A stretch of 64,000 bases of DNA from Paenalcaligenes hominis (lineage in GTDB: Bacteria; Pseudomonadota; Gammaproteobacteria; Burkholderiales; Burkholderiaceae_B). The stretch is from contig NZ_JAATIZ010000004.1 of the NCBI RefSeq assembly GCF_011927625.1, positions 248,001-312,000 of the forward strand, written 5' to 3'. Numbering within the stretch: the first letter of the stretch is position 1; every line of letters begins with the position of its first letter. The position numbers were made by a program, and so were the translations under genes. The notes below the pieces were generated by a model. It was not told the DNA's origin and did not search any database. It saw only the letters and a program-made list of their open reading frames with translations. Of this stretch, positions 41,586 to 50,771 are shown piece after piece.

Positions 41586-43106
41586 CTAGGTAGCTTTAAG
41601 TGCACCTAGCTGTGATGTTTTTTCTTGAAGCAAAGTAATCAAGTTCTCCAAGCTTTGACGTATAAGCAATAAATCATCTTGAATTGGCTCGATCACACAT
41701 TTAGCTAAGTCATTTAAGCACTGCTCTAACTGCGTCTCAATACTTAAATAAATAGTTTCGTAATTTTCTATTCCCCACGGAACGACTGACGTATTAATCA
41801 TTACAGGGTCTTCAGAAAAGAGTTCTTTAGAGTCTAGCTTATAGTGTGAAAAATCTGTTTCAAGAGCTGTTACCCAAGAGTCCAAAACCATTTGGATTAA
41901 TGCTTGCTTTAATAAGCTTGCACCCTGCTCACGAGATAGATATTTATCTAATAACGTTGGAACAGTAGACATAGTCCGTTGCCAAACTCGTTGCGCTATC
42001 TGATAAGCCGTTCCCTCTGCTTCCTGTCGATAGATACTAAGCTGAGCCAGTATTTCCTCTACCCGCTGTACGAGTGCTTTTACATCCTCAAGGACGGTTT
42101 CTTCCAGGTAATGAAAAAAAACCTCTACAGGTTTATTTTTTTTATATGTAATTACAGGTTTAATTATGCCTAACAATGCGTCGTATAAACGGTAGACTCC
42201 TGCTTCTTCTAACGCCTGATCTGTATTTTCTTGTTGTCGTACACTATAGACAGAGATAGAAATAGGAGCAGCTACCAATTGCGGATCGAGCTGTATTGCT
42301 TGTAATTTATTTTGCGCTCGTTCCCACACATCTTTTTCTTGTAACTCACGGTTTTCATCCGATTTATTTTTTAGCTCTTTCTGAATAGTCTGCCCTACCA
42401 CCACCTCGTCCAAATAATCACTACGGGTAATAACAGGCAGGAGTGTTTTATTACGTTTCAACTCTTGGGTAAGCTCTTCTAACTCTTGCACTTGCCCAGG
42501 GGAAGTGGAACTACTTAACCACAACATCCCATCTGCACTTTCTAAGAACTGCTGCGTTAATTGTGCATTCTCGCCCGTCATTGAGTGCAAGCCCGGTGTG
42601 TCTACTAATACTAAGCGATCCGCCAGGATTACACCTTGAATTTGAGCAGTCGTTTCGGTGCTTCCTTCTTGGAAAGGACCGCTGTGATATTGGATTTCTC
42701 CATTGTCCCAGACAAAATAACGCACCGACTGTTTATGAAATAGAAAGCGTTCCGCAATTAAATTACAAAAAGAACTCTTACCCGCATTAAATTTTCCAAA
42801 AACGAGTAATACTATGCTGTTGTCAAAATGATAGGCTAAGTCTAATGCTGGTTTTAATGCTTGTCTTGCTAGGTGCCATTGCTGTGGATACACAGCCAGA
42901 TGCTGTTTAAGGCTTTGTAATACCTGAGCTAGCGGATGACACGGTGTTAAACCACAAGACAAGACAGTATGGGCAGTTAGAGCACTCTCTAGCTCGCTTA
43001 ACCACGAATCTAGGCTGCCTTGTTGCTCAGTCATGTCATGATTTAAAAAATCCACATCCTGTAAGTGCTCAATCCAGCTTTGCTCTCTATGATAAGCCTG
43101 CGACAT
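41586..43106 (-). CDS. Dynamin-like large GTPase (second of a tandem pair)
   Basis: A 506-residue GTPase. A helical N-terminal region (1-95) precedes the P-loop VFGKFNAGKSSF (about 103-112). G2 is likely in GSTETTAQIQG, followed by G3 LVDTPGLHS and a G4-like TRSD. About 230 residues with a predicted long helical stalk follow (VLEDVKALVQRVEEILAQL). This GKFxAGKSS pattern and helical tail are typical of bacterial dynamin-family proteins, which remodel or tether membranes; I see no obvious membrane segment. The start overlaps the upstream GTPase stop (TGATG), with GGAG eight bases before it, so the two are made together. Function unknown. Confidence 0.72.
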   Translation of the reverse strand: MSQAYHREQSWIEHLQDVDFLNHDMTEQQGSLDSWLSELESALTAHTVLSCGLTPCHPLAQVLQSLKQHLAVYPQQWHLARQALKPALDLAYHFDNSIVLLVFGKFNAGKSSFCNLIAERFLFHKQSVRYFVWDNGEIQYHSGPFQEGSTETTAQIQGVILADRLVLVDTPGLHSMTGENAQLTQQFLESADGMLWLSSSTSPGQVQELEELTQELKRNKTLLPVITRSDYLDEVVVGQTIQKELKNKSDENRELQEKDVWERAQNKLQAIQLDPQLVAAPISISVYSVRQQENTDQALEEAGVYRLYDALLGIIKPVITYKKNKPVEVFFHYLEETVLEDVKALVQRVEEILAQLSIYRQEAEGTAYQIAQRVWQRTMSTVPTLLDKYLSREQGASLLKQALIQMVLDSWVTALETDFSHYKLDSKELFSEDPVMINTSVVPWGIENYETIYLSIETQLEQCLNDLAKCVIEPIQDDLLLIRQSLENLITLLQEKTSQLGALKAT

Positions 43107-44359
43107 CAGTTGCACTCCCAACTTTGTACTACTTTCGATGCTGACTCTACCTGCTCTAATATGGCATGCTGACGGGCAATTTCGCTAAAGAGCTGTACAC
43201 GATTCTCTGATGCGTCAAAATGAACTTTAAAATCTTGATATAAACGATCTCTCCCTTCCTCTTTACCGAATAGCCTACGCAAATCTGCACGATATTTTAC
43301 CGAGATTCCTAGCACCGCTATCATTACAGTATTTAGGCTAGCAGCACCCACTTGCCCTGTTTTGGGTAAATGCACTACACCATATTGGGTCAGCACACTG
43401 CGAATGAGTATACAGGCCCGTGAATACGCTATTTGTAAACGTGATCGTTCTAATTTGCCAGCTGTCACCTTGAAAACGTCTTGAATCGTATCAGTATCTA
43501 ATGCATGATCCACCTCTGGCTCTTGCATAATATCCGACAAATCCTCAGCAATTTTTTCAAGAGTCCGTCGTAAGTCGTTGCTGAAATTTATCTCTTCAGC
43601 ATGCGCTTTTTCACTATAGTGCTCTAGTTGTCCGTGATGATGTTTTTGCTTTTGGGACAATGATTTCTGCAGCTGTGTTAGGTAACTTTTTTGCTCAAAA
43701 TGACGTGCACTAACTACCTTTTTTTGCACTGCGGCCAAATGCTCTGTTAAAGCAGGAATACCGCTTTTTTCTACAAATAGAGAAATCTCTGTATCAAGCC
43801 CTTTTCGGTAACGCTCTGCAGATACCGGATGAATGGTCACTTTTCCTAGTTGCTGGCGTAGCTGATGCATAATTTGGTCGAGAGTCTGCTCATCTGCCAC
43901 TTGATCAATTTGAGTCAATACAAAAACGAACTGACGCTGGGTTTGTTCACAATCCAGCTCTAACTGGGCGAACAGATCAAGCTCACTTGCATCTAGCTCC
44001 CCCTCTTTTGCAGCATGCACCATCAAACGTATATCAGACTCAACCCAAAGCGCGCGCTCAGCATACTGATCATCTTGCTGATCCACATCAGCATCCAAAC
44101 CCGGAGCGTCTAACCATACCACTCCATTGTGCTCCGCTCGCTGCAATGCAATGGTTTCTCTTTTATCTGCAACAGCAAAGCAAGGCAAACCAATCAACTC
44201 ATTAAGTAAGCGGCTTTTGCCGTGATTATATTTACCTAAAACAGTTACTACCGGTGCTTCATTATGGAGTAATACCTCTAATCGTTTCACTTTATTTTCA
44301 TACTGTGGCAGCACCATTAAAACAACCTCTTTATCTGCCAACTGTTTTGTACTACTCAT
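43106..44359 (-). CDS. Dynamin-like GTPase (first of a tandem pair)
   Basis: A 417-residue GTPase with P-loop VLGKYNHGKSRLLNEL (Gly42-Ser49), a candidate switch I Thr in KRETIALQ, G3 WLDAPGLD and G4 LTQIDQV. A Gln/His/Glu-rich helical region follows (KSLSQKQKHHHGQLEHYSEK), then a short hydrophobic helix at about 340-355 (AASLNTVMIAVLGISV) that may touch membrane. It is smaller than its partner, suggesting a hetero-oligomeric pair as in other two-gene bacterial dynamins. It begins only 45 bases after benE with AAGGAG in front and no terminator between, so it may be read from the ben-cat transcript. Function unknown. Confidence 0.7.
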   Translation of the reverse strand: MSSTKQLADKEVVLMVLPQYENKVKRLEVLLHNEAPVVTVLGKYNHGKSRLLNELIGLPCFAVADKRETIALQRAEHNGVVWLDAPGLDADVDQQDDQYAERALWVESDIRLMVHAAKEGELDASELDLFAQLELDCEQTQRQFVFVLTQIDQVADEQTLDQIMHQLRQQLGKVTIHPVSAERYRKGLDTEISLFVEKSGIPALTEHLAAVQKKVVSARHFEQKSYLTQLQKSLSQKQKHHHGQLEHYSEKAHAEEINFSNDLRRTLEKIAEDLSDIMQEPEVDHALDTDTIQDVFKVTAGKLERSRLQIAYSRACILIRSVLTQYGVVHLPKTGQVGAASLNTVMIAVLGISVKYRADLRRLFGKEEGRDRLYQDFKVHFDASENRVQLFSEIARQHAILEQVESASKVVQSWECN

Positions 44360-44404
44360 TATTAATTCTCCTTTGACTATATCGGTTAGGGATACAGTCC
44401 CCTG

Positions 44405-45586
44405 CTATGAGGAAGAGGGGTTAACTTTTTTTTCAGCTTTTTGGCCTAATACCCAATAGGAAACCATCCCAAACACAATGCCCCAAAAAGCAGACCCCAT
44501 ACCACCTAAACTCATGTTAGAAGCGGTGACTAAAAAAGTAATCACTGCTGGCTCTACATAGGCAGAATCAGCACTAAATAATTTGATATTTGATAGGATG
44601 GCACCAATAAGCGCTAAGCCAGCTAAAGCGGCAATCACAGCAGAAGGAATAACACCGAACAACAGAACCAATGTGCCTGAAATAGTACCGCCTATTAAAT
44701 AAAAGACGCCATTTGCTATACCTGCTACGTAACGCTTGTTTGGATCTTTGTGGGTTTCTTTGCCTGTACATAATGCTGCGGTAATTGCCGCCAACACGAT
44801 TGAAATCCCACCAAAAAAAGCCACTCCGATTGACACCAGACTTGTCACACTAACAATGGCACGCGATGATGACTCATAGCCGGCCAACCGCATCACTACC
44901 AAGCCTGGCAAAAATTGCCCCGTTAGACTTACTACAACTAACGGTACAGTAAAACTAAAGAAGGCCGCCATGCTAAACTCAGGCCAAGTAAAAATTGGCG
45001 TAGCTAGCGACAAATGAATTGGAGCAATTTCAGTACTGCCTAAAAAATAGACACTGGCAAAACCCGTTAAGGCCACTAAAATAATGCTAAAACTTGGAAG
45101 TAGCCGTCGACTTAGTAAATACACAATAAACATCAGTAAAACGACGGAGGGCAGCTCTTTCATCGCAGCAAATGCCTCTAGCCCAAATTGCAGCAAAATA
45201 CCAGCCATCATTGCAGCCGCAATGCCACGCGGAATAAATTGAACAATTCGCTCAAAATACCCACTGAGTCCAATGACTGTCGTGATCACCGCGGCACTTA
45301 AATACGCGCCAACCACTTCAGCCATCGAAATAGCAGGAAATAAATTCAGTAATAAAGCAGTACCGGGTGCCGACCACGCTGTGATTATGGGTGCGCGTAA
45401 CCATAGACTTAAAACAATACCGCTAATGCCCGCACCGATAGAAATAGCCCAAATCCAAGAGCTCAACATCTCTGCTGACATCCCACCAGCCTGTGCCGCC
45501 TGAATAAATATAACCAAAGGGCCACTATAAGAAATAAGCACAGCTAGAAAACCTGTCATCCATGCTGTGACGGACCAGTCTCGCAT
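44405..45586 (-). CDS. benE: Benzoate/H+ symporter BenE
   Basis: A 393-residue membrane protein with about twelve helices, the normal BenE size. Conserved parts include SYSGPLVIFIQAAQAGGM near the start, APIITAWSAPGTALLL, and ALCTGKETHKDPNKRYVAGIANGVFYL. BenE imports benzoate with protons. It is 55 bases downstream of catC in the ben-cat cluster, which also encodes the MFS benzoate transporter BenK, so uptake is duplicated. It is followed by two GTPase genes. Confidence 0.94.
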   Translation of the reverse strand: MRDWSVTAWMTGFLAVLISYSGPLVIFIQAAQAGGMSAEMLSSWIWAISIGAGISGIVLSLWLRAPIITAWSAPGTALLLNLFPAISMAEVVGAYLSAAVITTVIGLSGYFERIVQFIPRGIAAAMMAGILLQFGLEAFAAMKELPSVVLLMFIVYLLSRRLLPSFSIILVALTGFASVYFLGSTEIAPIHLSLATPIFTWPEFSMAAFFSFTVPLVVVSLTGQFLPGLVVMRLAGYESSSRAIVSVTSLVSIGVAFFGGISIVLAAITAALCTGKETHKDPNKRYVAGIANGVFYLIGGTISGTLVLLFGVIPSAVIAALAGLALIGAILSNIKLFSADSAYVEPAVITFLVTASNMSLGGMGSAFWGIVFGMVSYWVLGQKAEKKVNPSSS

Positions 45587-45641
45587 CCCGCCCCCTTTTT
45601 ATAGTAGATGTTGAGCGTAAAAAGCTACAGAACGCCTGTAA

Positions 45642-45917
45642 CTAGATTGCGGAAGGGTGTTTAGCCAGTGGAGTTATTTTAATCGTCATATAAGGAAACA
45701 AAGGTAATTGACTTAACATTTCGTGCAACTCATCATTGCTTTCCGCTTCAAAAATACTGTAGTTCGCATACTCACCAACCACACGCCATAAATGAGGCCA
45801 TTTGCCTGCTCGTTGTAAGTCTTGGGAATACGCCTTTTCTTTAGTCACAATCCTTTGCACTTCATCTTGTGGCAAATCTTTAGGAATATCGACAATCATA
45901 TGTACCAGAAATAACAT
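45642..45917 (-). CDS. catC: Muconolactone delta-isomerase CatC
   Basis: A 91-residue protein of the expected CatC length. It begins MLFLVHMIVDIPKDLPQDEV and contains KEKAYSQDLQRAGKWPHLWRVVGEYANYSIF and LPLFPYMTIKITPLAKHPS, the family's hallmark segments. It isomerises muconolactone to 3-oxoadipate enol-lactone as a decamer in the cytoplasm. It sits between the enol-lactonase and benE genes in the ben-cat cluster. Confidence 0.97.
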   Translation of the reverse strand: MLFLVHMIVDIPKDLPQDEVQRIVTKEKAYSQDLQRAGKWPHLWRVVGEYANYSIFEAESNDELHEMLSQLPLFPYMTIKITPLAKHPSAI

Positions 45918-45956
45918 GGAGTTCTATCCTTGAAAAAATCGAGAAGATTCACTTCT

Positions 45957-46772
45957 CTATGCTAGGTTCAGCACAGAGTTTAGGAAATACACCAAGCCAT
46001 CATTAAAAGCTTGAGGCACTTCAATATTTGAAAGGTGTGAAGCATCCAAAACAACTAGCTCAGACCCTATTACGGCCGCTTGCATGTTTTTTGCATCTTC
46101 AACTGTAGTAACCGGGTCAAATAAACCAGCAATAAATAACGTCGGTATTGCGATACGATGTAAATCGGCTCGTAGGTCAGATTGCGCCAGAGCATCACAA
46201 CAAGCAGCGTATCCTTCTACTTTTTGCTGTGCTAATTGTGCTTGAGCCTCTTGCACAGTAGCAGCATGATGCTGAATGTATTGAGGGGTAAACCAACGCT
46301 CAGGTGCTGTTTGTGCAAGCTCCTGCATCGATTGTTGGCCGCCCTGTCTTAAAAGCGCAGCACGCTCTTCCCACCCTTTTTCAGTACCTATTTTTGCTGC
46401 GCTGTTAGATACAACAATGGCTTCAAAACGCTCTGCAGCATGGATACCTAACCAAAGCCCCGTATGTCCACCCATGGACACGCCACAAAAACTTGCTTTT
46501 TCAATCTGCAAAGCATCTAAAATAGCAAGAGCATCAAGCCCTAACTGCTCAAAACTATAAGGGCCGGAGGTAATATCACTTCCACCATGCCCACGGGTAT
46601 CGTAACGAACAACCCGAAACTGCTTTGTTAACGCGTTAATTTGGGGATCCCACATCTCTAAAGTGGTTCCAAGCGAGTTACTTAATAATAACGTTGGCGC
46701 GTGCGCATCTCCTTCCACCATGACTCTGAATACACCTCGGACCGTATCCAGCTGAAAAGGAAATTGGTTCAT
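45957..46772 (-). CDS. pcaD: 3-oxoadipate enol-lactonase (PcaD/CatD)
   Basis: A 271-residue alpha/beta hydrolase. Residues: oxyanion segment LLLSNSLGTTLEMWDPQ, nucleophile Ser in CGVSMGGHTGLWLG, Asp in GLFDPVTTVED and His in DASHLSNIE. The enzyme hydrolyses 3-oxoadipate enol-lactone to 3-oxoadipate. ATG 46772 has AGGAG eight bases upstream; an in-frame start twelve codons earlier lies inside the thiolase gene and lacks family similarity. Placed between pcaF and catC; in Acinetobacter the equivalent is called catD. Confidence 0.95.
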   Translation of the reverse strand: MNQFPFQLDTVRGVFRVMVEGDAHAPTLLLSNSLGTTLEMWDPQINALTKQFRVVRYDTRGHGGSDITSGPYSFEQLGLDALAILDALQIEKASFCGVSMGGHTGLWLGIHAAERFEAIVVSNSAAKIGTEKGWEERAALLRQGGQQSMQELAQTAPERWFTPQYIQHHAATVQEAQAQLAQQKVEGYAACCDALAQSDLRADLHRIAIPTLFIAGLFDPVTTVEDAKNMQAAVIGSELVVLDASHLSNIEVPQAFNDGLVYFLNSVLNLA

Positions 46773-46782
46773 TTTTTTACTC

Positions 46783-47988
46783 CTAGATACGCTCAAGCAC
46801 GAGCGCAATACCTTGACCTACACCTATGCACATAGTGCAGAGAGCATATCTGCCTTGATTGTGCTGCAATTGGTTTATCGCCGTTGCCACTAACCTTGCA
46901 CCACTTGCTCCTAAAGGATGACCTATAGCAATTGCGCCTCCGTTAGGATTCACACGTAAATCATCATCCTCTAAACCTAACTCTCGGGTCACAGCTAATG
47001 CCTGGGCTGCAAAAGCCTCATTAAGCTCAATCACATCCATCTGATCAAGGGTTAAACCAGCAATTTCCAATACTTTTTTCGTTGCTGATACAGGACCAAT
47101 TCCCATGATTCGAGGCTCAACACCCGATGTAGCCATCGCTATAACACGGGCTTTAGGCGTTAAATTAAACTGGTGCGCTATTTTTTCATTAGCTAAAAGC
47201 ACAGCACCAGCACCATCATTTACCCCACTGGCATTACCCGCTGTGATGCTACCGTCAGTACGCACAATTGGACGAAGTTGCGCCAAAGCATTTAAAGAGG
47301 TTTCCCGGGGGTGCTCATCTGCACTAATAATGATCGGGTCACCTTTACGTTGTGCTAACTCAATAGGAACTATTTCGCTCTGAAAAAAGCCTCTGGCCTG
47401 AGCTGCGGCATAGTTTTTCTGACTTCTTAAAGCAAAAAGGTCTTGATCTTCTCGACTAATTGCAAACTGCTGCGCTACATTTTCTGCAGTCGCTGGCATA
47501 GTATCTACCCCATACATGTCGCGCATTAAGGGGTTAATAAAGCGCCATCCAATTGTCGTGTCTTCAATGCTATTTTGCCGTGTAAAAGCTTGAGTCGCTT
47601 TAGGCATAACAAAGGGAGCCCGACTCATGCTTTCTACTCCGCCCGCTATCATTAGTTGCGTTTCACCCGACTTAATTGCACGCGCAGCAGTTCCAATCGC
47701 GTCTAAGCCCGAACCACACAAACGGTTGATTGTGCTGCCCGGTACGCTTAAAGGTAGTCCAGCTAATAGTGTCGCCATGCGGGCCACATTTCGGTTATCT
47801 TCACCCGCTTGGTTTGCACACCCTAAAATCACATCATCTACTAAGCTGACATCGAGCTGTTTCTGTCGCTGCACTAACTCTTTAATGACTGCCGCTGCTA
47901 GATCATCTGGACGCACAGGGGCAAGCCCGCCACCATATCTACCAAAAGGGCTACGCACAGCATCACAAATAAAAACAGAATCACTCAT
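46783..47988 (-). CDS. pcaF: 3-oxoadipyl-CoA thiolase
   Basis: A 401-residue thiolase. Active sites are Cys in [20 protein letters not shown], His in [19 protein letters not shown] and the second Cys in [13 protein letters not shown]. The N-terminus [28 protein letters not shown] is the PcaF type rather than the acetoacetyl-CoA type. It cleaves 3-oxoadipyl-CoA to succinyl-CoA and acetyl-CoA, the last step of the pathway. It is in line with pcaIJ upstream and pcaD downstream. Confidence 0.96.
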   Translation of the reverse strand: MSDSVFICDAVRSPFGRYGGGLAPVRPDDLAAAVIKELVQRQKQLDVSLVDDVILGCANQAGEDNRNVARMATLLAGLPLSVPGSTINRLCGSGLDAIGTAARAIKSGETQLMIAGGVESMSRAPFVMPKATQAFTRQNSIEDTTIGWRFINPLMRDMYGVDTMPATAENVAQQFAISREDQDLFALRSQKNYAAAQARGFFQSEIVPIELAQRKGDPIIISADEHPRETSLNALAQLRPIVRTDGSITAGNASGVNDGAGAVLLANEKIAHQFNLTPKARVIAMATSGVEPRIMGIGPVSATKKVLEIAGLTLDQMDVIELNEAFAAQALAVTRELGLEDDDLRVNPNGGAIAIGHPLGASGARLVATAINQLQHNQGRYALCTMCIGVGQGIALVLERI

Positions 47989-48027
47989 CTTTTTTCCTAT
48001 TAGTTACACATGTATGAATCATCTCTT

Positions 48028-48672
48028 TTACGAATGCAAAGGCATTCCTACTAAACGCTCTAACTCTTCATGCGTAAGATTAGAAACTCGGTCAATAACA
48101 TGTAACCCATCTGGCGAGCAGGCAAATGTGGCTAAGTCTGTGTACACCCGTTTCACACACTCAATTCCCGTTAACGGATAAGTGCACTCAGGCACCAACT
48201 TGCTTTTCCCATCACGCGTTAACAGGCTCATCATGACCCAAGTTTGTTTAGCCCCTATAGCTAAATCCATAGCGCCCCCTACCGCTGGGATCGCTCCAGG
48301 TTCGCCTGTACTCCAGTTAGCCAAATCCCCTTTTGCTGAAACTTGGAATGCTCCCAGAACACAAATGTCTAAATGACCTCCACGCATCATGGCAAAGCTA
48401 TCGGCATGATGAAAATAAGCTCCTCCTGAAAGCAGAGTTACAGGTTGTTTTCCTGCATTAACTAGGTCATAGTCTTCTGTTCCTTTTGCTGCAGCGGGCC
48501 CCATTCCTAAAATGCCGTTTTCACTGTGTAAAACAACCTCAAACCCATCGGGTAAATGATTAGCTACCATTGTTGGCATACCAATCCCTAAATTGACATA
48601 AGCACCGTTATGAATATCTTGTGCAACACGAGCAGCTAACTCATCACGAGTACGGGGTTGATACAAACTCAT
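48028..48672 (-). CDS. pcaJ: 3-oxoadipate CoA-transferase subunit B
   Basis: A 214-residue beta subunit of class I CoA-transferases. The catalytic Glu lies in LHSENGILGMGP, and the start LYQPRTRDELAARVAQDIHNGAYVNLGIGMPT is typical. With PcaI it transfers CoA from succinyl-CoA to 3-oxoadipate. ATG 48672 has AAGGAG eight bases away; the preceding GTG is also in frame. It is 22 bases downstream of pcaI. Confidence 0.95.
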   Translation of the reverse strand: MSLYQPRTRDELAARVAQDIHNGAYVNLGIGMPTMVANHLPDGFEVVLHSENGILGMGPAAAKGTEDYDLVNAGKQPVTLLSGGAYFHHADSFAMMRGGHLDICVLGAFQVSAKGDLANWSTGEPGAIPAVGGAMDLAIGAKQTWVMMSLLTRDGKSKLVPECTYPLTGIECVKRVYTDLATFACSPDGLHVIDRVSNLTHEELERLVGMPLHS

Positions 48673-48694
48673 CACTACATCTCCTTCAAATGAT

Positions 48695-49384
48695 TCAAAA
48701 ACCGCCGGCTTGTGTTACAACTCGCGGAACTTTTACTAACTTTTCCACATAAATACCAGGGGTTACGATGCTCTCGGGATCCAGCCCCCCTAATTCTTTC
48801 AACTCGTACACGCTAGCAATGGTTTGTTTAGCCGCTGTTGCCATCACAGGACCAAAATTCCGTGCCGCTTTACGGTACGTTAGATTTCCCCAACGGTCGC
48901 CCGCTTCCGCTTTAATTAACGCTACATCGCCATGAATAGGGGTTTCATACACATACCAACGGCCATCAATAAAACGGGTTTCTTTATCTTTTGCCAACTG
49001 GGTGCCATAGCCAGTGGGACAAAAAAACCCACCTATTCCGGCTCCTGCTGCTCGTAACCGTTCTGCTAAGTTTCCTTGAGGGACTAGTTCGAGTTCAATT
49101 TTTCCACTACGGTATAACTCATCAAAAACATACGAATCAACTTGGCGAGGAAAGCTACAAATAATTTTTCGTACCCGTCCTATTTTCAACAAAGCGGCTA
49201 AACCTTGATCACCATTTCCTGCATTGTTATTAACAACAGTTAGATCGGTAGCCCCCTGCTCAATCAACCCCTCAATGAGTGCTTCTGGAATACCTGCTGT
49301 CCCAAACCCTCCGATTAGAATCGTGGCACCATCTTGTACATCTTTTAAAGCTTCTGCCACATTGGCTACGGTTTTATCAATCAC
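48695..49384 (-). CDS. pcaI: 3-oxoadipate CoA-transferase subunit A
   Basis: A 229-residue alpha subunit of class I CoA-transferases. Motifs are TILIGGFGTAGIPEALIEGL, VVNNNAGNGDQGLAALL, and SFPRQVDSYVFDELYRSGKIELELVPQGNLAERL. It forms a heterodimer with PcaJ. I use GTG 49384 because it has AAGGAG nine bases upstream and gives MIDKT, matching the known MINKT-type start of PcaI. A TTG eight codons earlier lies on that ribosome binding site and is unlikely. It starts 13 bases after benK ends. Confidence 0.93.
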   Translation of the reverse strand: MIDKTVANVAEALKDVQDGATILIGGFGTAGIPEALIEGLIEQGATDLTVVNNNAGNGDQGLAALLKIGRVRKIICSFPRQVDSYVFDELYRSGKIELELVPQGNLAERLRAAGAGIGGFFCPTGYGTQLAKDKETRFIDGRWYVYETPIHGDVALIKAEAGDRWGNLTYRKAARNFGPVMATAAKQTIASVYELKELGGLDPESIVTPGIYVEKLVKVPRVVTQAGGF

Positions 49385-49397
49385 TGTGTCGTACTCC

Positions 49398-50732
49398 TTA
49401 GGTTGCAACTGCAGTTAGCCGCTGCCCTTTAGCTTGCTGTTGAACTGAAATAATGAATACACCGATAGCTAGCGCAGCGATCACTCCGGGTATTGCAAAG
49501 GCCAAGAAATTCATTTTTAACGGCAATGCCATGGCCATTAGGGTCCCCCCTAAAAAAGGTCCTACAATTGCCCCCGTGCGACCAATACCTGAGGCCCAGC
49601 CTAAACCTGATGAACGCATTGCTAATGGATAGTATTGAGCAGCATTGGCATATAAGAGAATCTGTGTACCGATGGTGGTCGCTCCCGCCACGATAATTAA
49701 CCCATAAAGCGCTATCATGGGGCTCTTAAAGCCGAGTAAACCAATAGAGACGGCCGACAATACAAAAAACCAGGCCATAACACGAGGTAGACCAAATCGG
49801 TCCCCCATCCAACCACCTAAAATGGCACCAAACATTCCGCCAAAATTCAAAGCTAATAAGAAAGACAAGCTAGAACCCAAGCTATAACCTGCATTCGCCA
49901 TCAATTTAGGTAGCCACGACCCAAGTGCATAAACCATTAATAGGCAACAAAAGAAAGCTAACCAAATCATTAACGTACCGAGTAAGCGCCCATCTTTAAA
50001 TAGATCTAATACTGGCACGGTAGCCGCTTTCTGCACTGGTTGAGTTAGCTGAACATTAGCTAAATCCAAATGAGGATTAACTTTAGTTAACATACGGCGC
50101 GCAGTGTCTTCTTTATTTTGGCGCAGTAAAAAGCCGACTGACTCAGGCAGTTTCCACATAAGTAGTGGTAACAAAAGCAAAGGTACGGCTGCTGCAAAGA
50201 ACATAGACTGCCAACCAAAACGAGGCAACATGTAAATACCCATCCCCGCCGATAGCACCCCACCCAATGAGTAACCGCTAAACATCACCGCTACCAGAGT
50301 TCCGCGTGAACGACGAGGCGAGTACTCATTCATTAACGCCACCGCATTTGGCATAAGGCCACCACACCCTAAACCAGCTATAAAGCGATAAATGCCAAAC
50401 TCTGCAACGCTAGTTGCAAAACCGTTAAAAAAAGTCGCAAAGCTAAAAATTACAAAACAAATAATGACCCCTTTTTTTCGTCCAATTCGGTCTGCAAGTG
50501 GACCAAAAATAAACGCACCAAACATCATGCCAAATAAGGCATAACTGCCTAATGCTCCTGCTTGTACAGGAGTCAGTCCCCACTCATCCATCAAAACGGG
50601 CAAAACCACACCATAAATAAAAAGGTCATACCCATCGAAAATAAGTAACAACGCACAGACCCATATAACAGACCAATGAAAACGATTAAAACTCGCTTGG
50701 TCTATTACTTCGTTAATGTCAATTTTTCTCAT
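49398..50732 (-). CDS. benK: MFS aromatic acid/H+ symporter, BenK/PcaK family
   Basis: A 444-residue MFS protein of the AAHS family with twelve predicted helices. Hallmarks are IFDGYDLFIYGVVLPVLMDEW in helix 1, FGPLADRIGRKKGV in loop 2-3, and GWMGDRFGLPR in loop 8-9. The N-terminal IDVNEVID-like opening (KIDINEVIDQASFNRFHWSV) resembles BenK, the Acinetobacter benzoate permease, more than PcaK. It lies between benD and pcaI in the cluster. Substrate benzoate is inferred from context and similarity. Confidence 0.88.
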   Translation of the reverse strand: MRKIDINEVIDQASFNRFHWSVIWVCALLLIFDGYDLFIYGVVLPVLMDEWGLTPVQAGALGSYALFGMMFGAFIFGPLADRIGRKKGVIICFVIFSFATFFNGFATSVAEFGIYRFIAGLGCGGLMPNAVALMNEYSPRRSRGTLVAVMFSGYSLGGVLSAGMGIYMLPRFGWQSMFFAAAVPLLLLPLLMWKLPESVGFLLRQNKEDTARRMLTKVNPHLDLANVQLTQPVQKAATVPVLDLFKDGRLLGTLMIWLAFFCCLLMVYALGSWLPKLMANAGYSLGSSLSFLLALNFGGMFGAILGGWMGDRFGLPRVMAWFFVLSAVSIGLLGFKSPMIALYGLIIVAGATTIGTQILLYANAAQYYPLAMRSSGLGWASGIGRTGAIVGPFLGGTLMAMALPLKMNFLAFAIPGVIAALAIGVFIISVQQQAKGQRLTAVAT

Positions 50733-50771
50733 ACCCTATTTCTCTTTTTTTATGTGGTACCTCTTTCCGAA

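Noticed and set aside
47627-48181. Plus-strand frame of 184 codons across the pcaF/pcaJ junction
   Set aside because: It crosses two well-supported minus-strand genes and has no recognisable domain or start signal.
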